64,000 nt of DNA from Croceibacterium_A sp035555595 (GTDB lineage Bacteria; Pseudomonadota; Alphaproteobacteria; Sphingomonadales; Sphingomonadaceae). This document shows, in pieces, positions 32,220 to 40,422 of the stretch; the stretch's first letter is position 1, and each line of letters starts with the position of its first letter. The position numbers and the translations under genes were made by a program. The notes beneath the pieces were generated by a model. It saw only the letters and a program-made list of their open reading frames with translations, was not told the DNA's origin and did not search any database. The DNA is taken from positions 13,591-77,590 of the forward strand of contig DATMGK010000015.1 in the NCBI GenBank assembly GCA_035555595.1, written 5' to 3'.

Positions 32220-32958
32220 CGGCCATTCCAAATTCAAGAACATCATGCACCGCAAGGGTGCGCAGGATAAGAAGCGCTCTGCCGCTTTTTCCAAGCTCAG
32301 CCGCGAAATCACCGTGGCGGCGAAATCGGGCATGCCCGATCCCGACATGAACCCACGCCTGCGGCTGGCGGTAAACAACGCCCGCGCGCAGTCCATGCCC
32401 AAGGACAACATCCAGCGCGCGATCGACAAGGCGAGCGCCAACGATGGCGATGACTACGAAGAAATCCGCTACGAAGGCTATGGCCCCGGCGGCGTCGCGC
32501 TGATCGTTGAAGCCCTGACCGACAATCGCAATCGCACCGCCACCAACGTGCGCACCGCCTTTTCCAAGAACGGTGGCAACATGGCGGCGAGCGGCGCTGT
32601 CAGCCACGGGTTCGAACGCAAGGGCATGATCGAATACCCGGCGAGCGCGGGCGGCGAGGATGCGGTGCTGGAAGCCGCGATCGAAGCCGGTGCCGACGAC
32701 GTTGAAAGCAGCGAAGACGGCCACACCATCTGGACCGATATGGAAGCGCTGCACGAAGTCGCCAAGGCGCTGGAAGCCAGCCTGGGCGAAGCGGAAGGCG
32801 TCAAGCTGGGCTGGAAGCCCAACCTTTCCGTCGACGTTGCCGAAAGCGATGCGCAGACGCTGTTCAAGCTGGTGGATGCGCTGGAAAACGACGACGACGT
32901 GCAGACCGTGTGGGGCAACTACGAAGTGTCAGACGAGGTGATGGAGAAGCTGGGGTGA
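32215..32958 (+). CDS. YebC/PmpR family DNA-binding regulatory protein
   Basis: 247-residue YebC family protein. Members are described as transcriptional regulators and, more recently, as factors that help ribosomes at proline stretches. The N-terminus GHSKFKNIMHRKGAQDKKR is the family signature, followed by NNARAQSMPKDNIQRAI, GYGPGGVALIVE and the GGNMAASGAVSHGFE segment. It precedes ruvC, the common order in bacteria. The start codon lies in an inverted repeat; the Shine-Dalgarno match is weak. Confidence 0.95.
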   Translation: MAGHSKFKNIMHRKGAQDKKRSAAFSKLSREITVAAKSGMPDPDMNPRLRLAVNNARAQSMPKDNIQRAIDKASANDGDDYEEIRYEGYGPGGVALIVEALTDNRNRTATNVRTAFSKNGGNMAASGAVSHGFERKGMIEYPASAGGEDAVLEAAIEAGADDVESSEDGHTIWTDMEALHEVAKALEASLGEAEGVKLGWKPNLSVDVAESDAQTLFKLVDALENDDDVQTVWGNYEVSDEVMEKLG

Positions 32959-32965
32959 TCCGCTT

Positions 32966-33023
32966 CCCCTCCCGCTTGCGGGAGGGGCTGGGGGTGGGCC
33001 TGTTGCAAGCTCGCACCCACCCC
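32966..33023. repeat. REP-like GC-rich repeat between yebC and ruvC
   Basis: Two adjoining hairpins: CCCCTCCCGC-TT-GCGGGAGGGG (32966-32987) and GGGGTGGG / CCCACCCC (32991-33023). A third imperfect pair, CCCTTCCC and GGGAGAGGG, runs on to the ruvC start and supplies its Shine-Dalgarno sequence. The pattern resembles dispersed intergenic repeats of sphingomonads; it may also stop yebC transcription. Confidence 0.55.
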
Positions 33024-33055
33024 GCGATCCCTTCCCGCACTTGGGAGAGGGAATC

Positions 33056-33529
33056 TTGCTGATCCTCGGCCTCGACCCCTCGCTCAGTTGCACCGGCTGG
33101 GGCGTAATCCGCAGCGAAGGCGCGCGGCTTAGCCACGTCGCGCACGGGCAGGTGCCAACGGATGCGAAGGCGCCGATGGCGGAACGGCTGAACCACCTCC
33201 ACGCCGCAATCGCCGCGGTGATTGCGGCCCACGCGCCTGATCGAGCGGCGGCGGAAGAGGTATTCGCCAACAAGAACCCGCAATCGACCCTGAAGCTGGC
33301 GCAGGCGCGCGGTGCGGTACTGGCCGCCTGCGGACAGGCATCGCTGCCGGTATCCGAACATGCGGCGCGACTGGTGAAGAAGGCCGTTGTCGGCACCGGC
33401 GGCGCGGAAAAGGCGCAGGTTCAGGCCATGCTGAAAGTGCTGCTGCCCAGCGTGACCATCGTAGGCGCGGACGCTGCCGATGCACTGGCGGTGGCCATCG
33501 CTGACGCGCATCTGGGGGGATGGCGCTGA
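33056..33529 (+). CDS. ruvC: Holliday junction resolvase RuvC
   Basis: 157-residue RuvC nuclease that cuts Holliday junctions in recombination repair. Catalytic acidic residues are visible: Asp7 in LGLDPSLSCTGW, Glu in AAEEVFANKNP and the Asp pair in GADAADALAVA. The TTG at 33056 gives the usual N-terminus and has GGGAGAGGG upstream; a TTG five codons earlier is also in frame. ruvA and ruvB do not follow, unlike in many bacteria. Confidence 0.95.
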   Translation: MLILGLDPSLSCTGWGVIRSEGARLSHVAHGQVPTDAKAPMAERLNHLHAAIAAVIAAHAPDRAAAEEVFANKNPQSTLKLAQARGAVLAACGQASLPVSEHAARLVKKAVVGTGGAEKAQVQAMLKVLLPSVTIVGADAADALAVAIADAHLGGWR

Positions 33530-33840
33530 TGTATGTGAACGTGTTTCGCAGCCGCAAGCGGGCCGATATCGATGCCGCCGCCTATGCCGCGGATGCAGAC
33601 CGCATGGTGGAGCTCGCCCGCGAGCAGAAGGGCTTCATCTCCTATCGCAGTTTCAAGGCCGACGATGGCGAAACCCTGTCGTTATCCGAATGGGAAACGG
33701 AGGCAGATGCGCGCGCCTGGCAACGGCAGATAGATCATGCCGCCGTCCAGGCGCGGGGGCGGCTAGACTATTACGACAGCTATACCGTCTATTCCTGCGC
33801 GGACCCCGACATCCGCCGTTATGACAGGAGCAAATCTTGA
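33529..33840 (+). CDS. Antibiotic biosynthesis monooxygenase (ABM) domain protein
   Basis: 103-residue ferredoxin-like ABM domain protein. Features are the MYVNVFRSRKR first strand, the AREQKGFISYRSFKADDGETLSLSEWET core (two adjoining parts) and a final strand with DYYDSYTVYSC. The ATG overlaps the ruvC stop (TGATG); an ATG three codons earlier lacks room for a ribosome site. ABM proteins are small cofactor-free oxygenases or haem-related proteins; role here unknown. Confidence 0.82.
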   Translation: MYVNVFRSRKRADIDAAAYAADADRMVELAREQKGFISYRSFKADDGETLSLSEWETEADARAWQRQIDHAAVQARGRLDYYDSYTVYSCADPDIRRYDRSKS

Positions 33841-34184
33841 CGATCGACCTCTACGGCATCCCCAACTGCGATACCGTGAAGAAGGCTCGCCGGTGGCTGG
33901 ATGAGAAGGGCATCGGCTACGCCTTCCATGACTACAAGAAGGAAGGCGCCGATCCCGCGAAGCTCACCGCATGGAGCGATGCTGCGGGGTGGGAGAAGGT
34001 ACTCAACCGGGCGGGCACGACCTTTCGCAAGCTGCCCGATGCCGACAAGGCCGATCTTGATGCCGGAAAGGCTGTCGCGCTGATGGTTGCCAATCCAAGC
34101 TGCATCAAACGGCCTGTGGTCGAGTACCCCGGCGGGATACTGGTAGGCTTCAAGGAAGCCGAATGGGAAGCGGCCCTCGTCTAA
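33837..34184 (+). CDS. ArsC/Spx-like (YffB type) protein
   Basis: 115-residue thioredoxin-fold ArsC family protein. It keeps the catalytic Cys in GIPNCDTVKKA and the PSCIKRPVV segment. The group includes glutaredoxin-dependent arsenate reductases and the YffB branch without proven arsenate activity; no other ars genes are near, so YffB type is favoured. The start is TTG overlapping the previous stop (TTGA). Confidence 0.85.
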   Translation: MTIDLYGIPNCDTVKKARRWLDEKGIGYAFHDYKKEGADPAKLTAWSDAAGWEKVLNRAGTTFRKLPDADKADLDAGKAVALMVANPSCIKRPVVEYPGGILVGFKEAEWEAALV

Positions 34185-34207
34185 ATGAGGGTGATCGTGT
34201 TCTTGGC

Positions 34208-35098
34208 TCAGCTCAGGTAGAAGTTCTTTGCCCTCAGCGGCTTGGGCGCTTCTTCGCCCAGATGCGGCGCGAGGCTGATTTCCACCGCGCGGCAGATCGC
34301 ATCCAGCGGCAGGGCGTTGGGTGTGGTGCCGAACGGGTGGCTGAGATCTTCCGTCACTTCGGCAAGGCCGAGGAAGACATAGGCGACGATGCCGACGAAC
34401 AGCGGCGTCATCCAGCCAGCCGGGCCGATCAGGGCGAAGGGTAGCAGCAGGCAATAGAGATAGGTCGTGCGGTAAATCAGCAGCGAGTAGACATAGGGCA
34501 GCGGCGTGGTGACGATGCGTTCGCAGCCGGCCTGCTGGTTCGTCAGGCTGGCCAGCCGTTCCTGCAGCGCCTTGGCTCCGAATCCGTCGATCGCTTCCGC
34601 ATGGCGGGCGGAGGCAATCTCTGCCGACAGCACATCAAGCGCCGCGCACGGCGGATGGGGCGCCTTCATGAATTCCGCCCCCAGTTCCAGAGCGCGCGGA
34701 TCGTTCGCGATCTTGCGGAGGTTGGCGCGGTGCAGATGGATGAAGGCCAGCGACAGGCGGATGAGGCTTTTCTGCCGTGCCTGATCGGGCACGAACAACT
34801 GCACTTCCCGCGCCAGGCTCCTGAGATCGGCCAGCAGGCCGCCCCACAGCTTGCGCGCTTCCCACCAGCGATCGTAGGCGGCGTTGTTGCGGAAGCCGAG
34901 GAACAGGGACAGCGCGATACCGAATACGGTAAAGACAACCGCGTCGATTTCCGGGAAACCGGCCGTATTGTCGTGCAGCCAGACCATTGCCGCCGAAAAC
35001 ACCATCAGCAGCGCGAGGCGCGGGGCGATCGCCGGGACGATGGAGCCACGGACGGCGAAGGCCAGTTCCAGCTTTGTGGGTTTATCGCGAATGATCAT
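34208..35098 (-). CDS. Bestrophin-like chloride channel protein
   Basis: 296-residue bestrophin family protein. Bacterial relatives form pentameric ion channels in the inner membrane. Typical elements are four hydrophobic regions, SLFLGFRNNAAYDRWWEARKLWG, the LIRLSLAFIHLHRANL segment and the PLPYVYSLLIYRTTYLYCLLLPF block (two adjoining pieces), plus the C-terminal DLSHPFGTTPNALPLD region. Complete length. Lies downstream of ubiG on the same strand. Confidence 0.92.
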   Translation of the reverse strand: MIIRDKPTKLELAFAVRGSIVPAIAPRLALLMVFSAAMVWLHDNTAGFPEIDAVVFTVFGIALSLFLGFRNNAAYDRWWEARKLWGGLLADLRSLAREVQLFVPDQARQKSLIRLSLAFIHLHRANLRKIANDPRALELGAEFMKAPHPPCAALDVLSAEIASARHAEAIDGFGAKALQERLASLTNQQAGCERIVTTPLPYVYSLLIYRTTYLYCLLLPFALIGPAGWMTPLFVGIVAYVFLGLAEVTEDLSHPFGTTPNALPLDAICRAVEISLAPHLGEEAPKPLRAKNFYLS

Positions 35099-35101
35099 CG
35101 G

Positions 35102-35842
35102 TCAGACCGCTGTCGCTGTGACGATATAATCCAGCGCCAGATTACTGTCCGACAAGTGCAGGCCCTTCGCGGGTGAGAAAGCGATGCCGCATGGGTCGCC
35201 CATTGCCAGCCCGGCTTCGCCCAGCAACTCGCGCAATTCTTCCGGTGTTACGAAATCGTCCCAGTGGTGCGTGCCGCGCGGCACCGCGCCAACCGCCTCC
35301 ATCGCGCCGACCAGCAGCAACCGCGACTGCGGAGTGCGGTTAGGGGTGGACAGCACCATGAGCCCGCCCGGTGCGAGATGCCGTGCGAGCGCGGCGATGA
35401 ACGCTGCCTTGTCAGCCACATGTTCCAGCACCTCCATCGAGGTGACGAGATCGAACTGGCCGAGGCCAAGCGAAGCCAGTTCTCCATGCCGGTATTCGAT
35501 CGGGAGCCCCGATCCCGCCGCATGGGCCCGCGCCGCCGCCACGTTTTCCGCCGCCGCATCCACCCCGGTCACGGCAGCGCCGAGGCGCGCCAGCGGTTCC
35601 GCCAGCAGGCCCGCGCCACAGCCGACATCGAGTGCGCGCTTGCCCGCAAGCGGCTTCACACCCGCGGCATCGACGGGCCAATGCCGGTCCACCGCATCGC
35701 GCAGAAAGGCAAGGCGCACGGGGTTCAGCCGGTGCAGCATGGCCGAACTGCCACGCGGATCCCACCAGTCCCCTGCCAGACGCCCGAAGTGTTCCGCCTC
35801 GCCCGGCCGAATGGTTGCATTTGCGACAGTTGCATCAGGCAT
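35102..35842 (-). CDS. ubiG: Ubiquinone biosynthesis O-methyltransferase UbiG
   Basis: 246-residue SAM-dependent methyltransferase making both O-methylations of ubiquinone synthesis. The SAM site is ALDVGCGAGLLAEPLARLG, followed by VTGVDAA, SMEVLEHVAD and FLRD near the N-terminus; the AEHFGRLAGDWWDPRG start and THHWDDFVTPEEL segment are specific for UbiG. Upstream and divergent is lysC, the same arrangement found in many alphaproteobacteria. Confidence 0.95.
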   Translation of the reverse strand: MPDATVANATIRPGEAEHFGRLAGDWWDPRGSSAMLHRLNPVRLAFLRDAVDRHWPVDAAGVKPLAGKRALDVGCGAGLLAEPLARLGAAVTGVDAAAENVAAARAHAAGSGLPIEYRHGELASLGLGQFDLVTSMEVLEHVADKAAFIAALARHLAPGGLMVLSTPNRTPQSRLLLVGAMEAVGAVPRGTHHWDDFVTPEELRELLGEAGLAMGDPCGIAFSPAKGLHLSDSNLALDYIVTATAV

Positions 35843-35891
35843 GTCCCGCCCCTAACAGCGCGTCGAACTTCATGCCAGCAGGAGCAGGTTT

Positions 35892-37175
35892 TTGGCGCGG
35901 ATCGTGATGAAATTCGGCGGCACGTCGATGGCCGGGACCGAGCGCATCCGCCGTGTGGCCAATATCGTGCGCCGGCAACAGGCGGCGGGCCACGAGGTAG
36001 CGGTAGTCGTTTCGGCCATGGCGGGCGAAACTGACAGGCTGGTCGGTTTCTGCCGCGAGGCGAATCCGCTTTACGATCCCGCCGAATACGACGTGGTCGT
36101 GGCCAGCGGCGAACAGGTGACCAGCGGCCTGCTGGCGATGACGCTGCAGGCGATGGGCTGCAAGGCCCGCAGCTGGCTGGGCTGGCAGGTGCCGATCAAC
36201 ACGGTGGAAGCCCATGCCAAGGCGCGCGTCGCCACTATCGATGCGGATGCGATGACCGCCGCGATGGCGCAGGGCGAGATCGCGGTGATCCCCGGCTTTC
36301 AGGGCATTTCCGCCGATGGGCGAGTTACGACGCTGGGTCGTGGCGGTTCCGACACATCCGCGGTCGCGGTGGCGGCGGCTATCGGCGCCGATCGCTGCGA
36401 CATTTATACCGATGTGGACGGGGTCTATACCACCGACCCGCGGATCGTGGCCCGCGCCCGCAAGCTGAAATACGTCACCTACGAAGAGATGCTGGAGCTG
36501 GCTTCGGTCGGCGCCAAGGTGCTGCAGACCCGGTCCGTCAGTCTGGCGATGAAGGAAGGAGTGCGCGTGCAGGTGCTTTCCAGCTTCATCGACGATGACG
36601 CCCCGCCTGCGGACGACATACCCGGCACGATGATCGTCTCTGACGAGGAAATGGCCAAGGTTGCAAAGGATCTGAAGATGGAAAGCCAGCTCGTCACCGG
36701 CATAGCCCATGACAAGAACGAGGCGCGCGTGGTGCTGACCCGCGTGCCCGACCGGCCCGGCGCGGTTTCCGCCGTGTTCAGCCCGCTGGCCGAAGCGGCG
36801 ATCAACGTGGACATGATTATCCAGAACGTTGGGCGCGACAAGGGCGAGACGGACGTGACCTTCACCGTGCCGCAGGCCGATCTGGCCCGCGCACAGGCGC
36901 TGCTGGAAGACCGGCGCGACACGATCGGCTTCAACCGCATCATCACCGACAGCAAGGTGGCCAAGGTGAGTGTGGTGGGTGTGGGCATGCGCAGCCATGC
37001 GGGTATCGCGGCGACGATGTTCCGTTCGCTGGCCGACCGGGGCATCAACGTTCAGGCGATCAGCACCAGCGAGATCAAGATCAGCGTGCTGATCGACGAG
37101 GACGAGACCGAACTGGCCGTGCGCGTGCTGCACACCGCCTATGGCCTCGACGTAGAGGACGTGGCGGCCGAATAG
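35892..37175 (+). CDS. lysC: Aspartate kinase
   Basis: 427-residue aspartokinase that phosphorylates L-aspartate at the head of lysine, threonine and methionine synthesis. N-terminal VMKFGGTSMAG and GRGGSDTSAVAVAAA form the kinase site; the C-terminal third has two ACT domains (for example ARVVLTRVPDRPGAVSAVF and VGVGMRSHAGIAATMF) for feedback control. The start is TTG with AGGAGCAGG upstream and gives the usual MARIVMKFGG N-terminus. Confidence 0.96.
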   Translation: MARIVMKFGGTSMAGTERIRRVANIVRRQQAAGHEVAVVVSAMAGETDRLVGFCREANPLYDPAEYDVVVASGEQVTSGLLAMTLQAMGCKARSWLGWQVPINTVEAHAKARVATIDADAMTAAMAQGEIAVIPGFQGISADGRVTTLGRGGSDTSAVAVAAAIGADRCDIYTDVDGVYTTDPRIVARARKLKYVTYEEMLELASVGAKVLQTRSVSLAMKEGVRVQVLSSFIDDDAPPADDIPGTMIVSDEEMAKVAKDLKMESQLVTGIAHDKNEARVVLTRVPDRPGAVSAVFSPLAEAAINVDMIIQNVGRDKGETDVTFTVPQADLARAQALLEDRRDTIGFNRIITDSKVAKVSVVGVGMRSHAGIAATMFRSLADRGINVQAISTSEIKISVLIDEDETELAVRVLHTAYGLDVEDVAAE

Positions 37176-37202
37176 CCGCCAACGGGCGCAGAGGCGGCGG
37201 CC

Positions 37203-37550
37203 ATGCCCACGCTGATCCTGCTGACGCTGTCCAACGTCTTCATGACGGCGGCGTGGTATTGGCATCTGAAAGGCGGGCCGGAAGTCGCCAATGCACGGCC
37301 GCTGGGCTGGGTCATCCTGATATCGTGGCTGCTGGCGGGGGTGGAATACACCCTGGCCGTGCCCGCCAATCGCATCGGCTATGCCGGGGGCTGGACGCCA
37401 GGCCAGCTGAAGATCGCGCAGGAAGCCATCGCGCTGACGGTGTTCGGCCTGTTCATGGTGTTCGTACTGGGCGAAGCGTTGAGCTGGCGGCACGTCGCAG
37501 CCTTTGCCTGCATCATGGCGGCGGCGGCTTTTCTGTTCGTCGGACACTAG
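37203..37550 (+). CDS. DMT family protein (DUF486)
   Basis: 115-residue membrane protein with four hydrophobic helices, matching the DUF486 group of small DMT-superfamily proteins. Typical parts are FMTAAWYWHLKG at the end of helix 1, ISWLLAGVEYTLAVPANRIGY and the C-terminal LSWRHVAAFACIMAAAAFLFVG. Transport activity has not been shown for the family. It lies 27 bases downstream of lysC. Confidence 0.88.
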   Translation: MPTLILLTLSNVFMTAAWYWHLKGGPEVANARPLGWVILISWLLAGVEYTLAVPANRIGYAGGWTPGQLKIAQEAIALTVFGLFMVFVLGEALSWRHVAAFACIMAAAAFLFVGH

Positions 37551-37674
37551 GCTCAGGCCATCTTTGGGAGGGTCAATTCGCCCCGCACCTGCCCCAATCA
37601 GCCGCATCGCCGGGCACCAGCAGGTCCGCCGCGCATAGTCGCTTGGCATCCCTGTTAACCGAAGGAGGGTCGCG

Positions 37675-37986
37675 ATGCTTAACAAGACACTTATCTCCAC
37701 CGCGGCGCTGGCGCTGCTGACCGCCCCGCTTGCCGTTCATGCCCAGGAAGCGGGCGACACCACTGTAACCACCGAAGCCGAAGCCCAGGCGACCCCGCCC
37801 AGCGACACGCTGGAATCGGACGTTGACGCGCTTCGCAATGGCACCCCCGAGCCGACCACTACGGCCGAGGATGAAGAAGAAGACGCGACGAGCGACACCA
37901 GCGCCGAAGCTGAGGACGAAGCGACCGCGGACGATACCGCCACGGAAGCGGAGGCCGGGGCTGAAGAACCCGCGACGACCGAATAA
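37675..37986 (+). CDS. Secreted acidic hypothetical protein
   Basis: 103 residues: a signal peptide (NKTLISTAALALLTAPLAVHAQ) followed by a low-complexity mature part rich in Glu, Asp, Thr and Ala (AEDEEEDATSDTSAEAEDEA). It should be periplasmic and disordered. AAGGAGGG precedes the ATG. No domain recognised; function unknown. Confidence 0.72.
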   Translation: MLNKTLISTAALALLTAPLAVHAQEAGDTTVTTEAEAQATPPSDTLESDVDALRNGTPEPTTTAEDEEEDATSDTSAEAEDEATADDTATEAEAGAEEPATTE

Positions 37987-38007
37987 CCGGCATTTGAATC
38001 TTTTGAC

Positions 38008-38034
38008 GGGGGCGGCGCCATTGGTGTCGCCCCC
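38008..38034. terminator. Strong hairpin between convergent genes
   Basis: GGGGGCGGCGCC-ATT-GGTGTCGCCCCC, a 12-bp stem with two G-U pairs and a three-base loop. It lies between the stop of the acidic secreted protein gene and the end of the next minus-strand gene. U tracts are absent, so termination is inferred from position. Confidence 0.55.
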
Positions 38035-38049
38035 GAATGCTGTGCGGCC

Positions 38050-38337
38050 CTATTCAGAAGGGGGCGTATCACTCACGGCGGGCGAGTCGACGGGGGAAGA
38101 TACCGTCGGAACCGGCGTCATCGGGGTTTCCGGCAGATCAACCGCAACGCCTGTATCGGTGGGTTCGGTGACGATCAGTTCCCCGCCGCCGACATCCTCC
38201 GCACCCGCGACATAAGTGGTTTCCTTGCCGGAATCGAACAGCCCGGCACCCCACGCGATCAACGCCAGCAGGACCACCACCACCAGTGCTATCACCAGTG
38301 CGCGCCCGCTGCCGGCCGCTCCAGATTCATCAGCCAT
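38050..38337 (-). CDS. Hypothetical single-helix membrane protein
   Basis: 95 residues with one N-terminal transmembrane helix (ALVIALVVVVLLALIAWGAGL) and a proline/threonine/valine-rich acidic tail that is probably periplasmic and disordered. A GGAGGAAG-type site lies upstream of the ATG. Small envelope protein of unknown function. Confidence 0.7.
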   Translation of the reverse strand: MADESGAAGSGRALVIALVVVVLLALIAWGAGLFDSGKETTYVAGAEDVGGGELIVTEPTDTGVAVDLPETPMTPVPTVSSPVDSPAVSDTPPSE

Positions 38338-38373
38338 GACTTCCTCCTTCTGCTTCCCGCCCGCCTTTCTGCA

Positions 38374-39117
38374 TCATCTGTTTTGATCGGCCCGCATGGC
38401 ATCGAGCGCGCGTTGAACCGCGCTCGGCCCCGCAGGGTCGCGGAAATCCTCTGCCGGATCGGGCAGCGGCTCCACCAATGGCGGATTAGGGCCTGCAAGC
38501 TGGCGATCGATATCACCGCCCATCGCCTGCGCCGACGCATCATCCGCGTGGGCCAGCAGGGCGTCCCGCTCCGCCTCCAGCACGGCTTTTCGATCATCCT
38601 CCGGCAATTCGGCCACGGCGGCATAGAAGCGCGCAAGCTGAACCCACGGCGCATCTTCGCCCGTCACATCCTCTGCCCAACGGCTGAACGGGCCACCAGC
38701 AGGCGTCCAGTTCCCCTCATGCCGTTTCAGGAAGAACAGCACCGTCGCGCCGGGCGCGAAGACTGAGCGGATGCAAGAGCCTGAATAGGCGGCGGGGTGG
38801 GGCTTCTCCAGCTCCAGCGGATCGCTGGGCTGGGCGTATTCGGCCAAGGGGCCGGTTGCGAGCGCCATCATCGGCAGCGGGAAATCCTGCCCCGGCGTAA
38901 GGCCCTTGTAAGCGGCCAGCGGGTGGACGGTGACGCGCGGCTCGTCATCCGGCCCTTCCCCCTCCACCGGCACGACCTGACCGAGAACGATGGTATCGGC
39001 CTGCCCGGCCAGTTCCAGATTGGTCGGCACGCGGTATCCGGGCGCGGGTGTACAGGCGAGCGCAGCGGCGGGCGCTGCCGCGAGGGCAAGAGTGAAGAAC
39101 GAGGCGATGGATCGCAT
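38374..39117 (-). CDS. Secreted hypothetical protein
   Basis: 247 residues with a signal peptide (RSIASFFTLALAAAPAAALA) right before a Cys (CTPAPGYRVPTNLELAGQAD). The body has the pattern of a TIMP/netrin-like secreted protein (TIVLGQVV; VTVHPLAAYKG; CIRSVFAPGATVLFFLKRHEG), but this is only a resemblance. The C-terminal third is acidic and helical. ATG 39117 with GGGAAGG upstream is preferred over one 18 codons earlier. Confidence 0.7.
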   Translation of the reverse strand: MRSIASFFTLALAAAPAAALACTPAPGYRVPTNLELAGQADTIVLGQVVPVEGEGPDDEPRVTVHPLAAYKGLTPGQDFPLPMMALATGPLAEYAQPSDPLELEKPHPAAYSGSCIRSVFAPGATVLFFLKRHEGNWTPAGGPFSRWAEDVTGEDAPWVQLARFYAAVAELPEDDRKAVLEAERDALLAHADDASAQAMGGDIDRQLAGPNPPLVEPLPDPAEDFRDPAGPSAVQRALDAMRADQNR

Positions 39118-39152
39118 CAGGGGCCTTCCCGGTCTTTGCGTGCATTGTGCCA

Positions 39153-39701
39153 TCAACGGGCGCGAGTGCAAATGGGCCCCGCGCTGGCCGGAAGGCGCGC
39201 GCCGGGTGTTGACGCATATGGCAGGTTTAACACGCGCGGTTTTCCTTCCGGCCAGCGCCCGGAACAGGCGCCGCGATCAAGCTGGGCGAGATGTTGCAGC
39301 AGGGCATTATTGTCGGCTTTCCAGTAACTTCCGGCATAGCGACCGCGATGCATGACCACTTGCAGCAGGCCCGTGCGGCAGCGGTATCCTGCGTCCAGAC
39401 CTGTGGACTTCGCGGAAGACAAGGTGACAGCATCGTGCGCCGTTCCCATCGCCGCATCCCATGCCGCGGCGAACCCTGCCGCGCCGGGCCGCCTGCGCAG
39501 ACGATAGGCACTTTCCCGGCCCATCCCCATCATACGGCAGGCGAGGGCGACCGAGCGCGTTTGCGCCAGCAGGCCGATAAGGTGCGCCTGCCGGGCGGGC
39601 GTCCACCCATCCTTGCGCGCGCCAACCGGCACCGGATGAAAGGCGGGAATGCGCCGCCGCCTGCGCGGCGGGGCTTTTGAACCGGGAGCGGGGGATTTCA
39701 T
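39153..39701 (-). CDS. Helix-turn-helix hypothetical protein
   Basis: 182-residue basic protein. The N-terminus is arginine rich; residues ~32-75 (DGWTPARQAHLIGLLAQT, then VALACRMMGMGRESAYRLRR) look like a helix-turn-helix of the kind in small terminases and transposase-associated proteins. The rest is without known domain. Similar chromosomal proteins occur in sphingomonads. It may bind DNA; not associated here with phage genes. Confidence 0.6.
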   Translation of the reverse strand: MKSPAPGSKAPPRRRRRIPAFHPVPVGARKDGWTPARQAHLIGLLAQTRSVALACRMMGMGRESAYRLRRRPGAAGFAAAWDAAMGTAHDAVTLSSAKSTGLDAGYRCRTGLLQVVMHRGRYAGSYWKADNNALLQHLAQLDRGACSGRWPEGKPRVLNLPYASTPGARLPASAGPICTRAR

Positions 39702-39764
39702 CCGGAAGGGTTGGGCAGATTTTCAGCGTGTAGGAAACGGGGTTGTCAGGCACAGAGGCGCGCG

Positions 39765-40310
39765 ATGGCCCGGCAACGCTCCCGCTTTTACTTTCCCCGC
39801 AGACGGCGCCGATCACGGTGGCACGCCGTGCTGGTGAATTTACGCCCCGTTGTTCTGCTGATCACGCTGATCGTGGTGTGGATGGGCTATAACGACCCGG
39901 CCTTGATCGAACCGCCGGGCTTCATGCTGACCGGGCCGGAGAAGATCGCGGGCCGTTTCACCCGCTGCGGGCCAGGGCGCGGATATTATTGCGTGACCGA
40001 CGGCGACACCTTCAAGATCGGCGAGCGCCGCATACGCGTGGTCGGCATCGACGCGCCCGAAGTCGACGCTAGCTGCGAGGCAGAGGCTGAAGGCGCCGAA
40101 CGGGCGACGGCGGCACTGCAACAATGGCTCAACCGCGCATCATTCCGCATGACCGCCCGCGTGGACCAACCGACCGACCACTACGGCCGCGAACTGCGTA
40201 TCGTAACGCGGATCAACCCCGATGGCAGCGAGGACCGCCTAGCCGATCACATGCGCAATGAAGGCTTCGCGCGACGGTACCTGGGCGGCTTCAGGAGTGG
40301 GTGGTGTTGA
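39765..40310 (+). CDS. Thermonuclease family protein
   Basis: 181-residue protein with an arginine-rich N-terminus, one hydrophobic helix (VVLLITLIVVWMGY) and a staphylococcal nuclease (SNase) OB-fold. The active-site region is VTDGDTFKIGERRIRVVGIDAPE, where Asp and Arg of the family are present (shown in adjoining parts: DGDTFKIG and RVVGIDAPE), then DHYGRELRIV. It is likely membrane anchored with the nuclease outside. ATG 39765 is chosen; an ATG 18 codons upstream is possible. Confidence 0.85.
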   Translation: MARQRSRFYFPRRRRRSRWHAVLVNLRPVVLLITLIVVWMGYNDPALIEPPGFMLTGPEKIAGRFTRCGPGRGYYCVTDGDTFKIGERRIRVVGIDAPEVDASCEAEAEGAERATAALQQWLNRASFRMTARVDQPTDHYGRELRIVTRINPDGSEDRLADHMRNEGFARRYLGGFRSGWC

Positions 40311-40422
40311 GGCGTGTCCTTCCGCGAGTTGCGGGGTAACAAAAATCCGTGCTGAACGTGCTGGAAAGTCCGCTACCCTAAACCTGCGCTGGGTTCGTCA
40401 GCGGAAACTCAAGCTGGCAGGG

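Noticed and set aside
35835..37700. 621-codon open frame on the minus strand
   Set aside because: Antisense shadow of aspartate kinase and the DUF486 gene; the protein has no recognisable motif.
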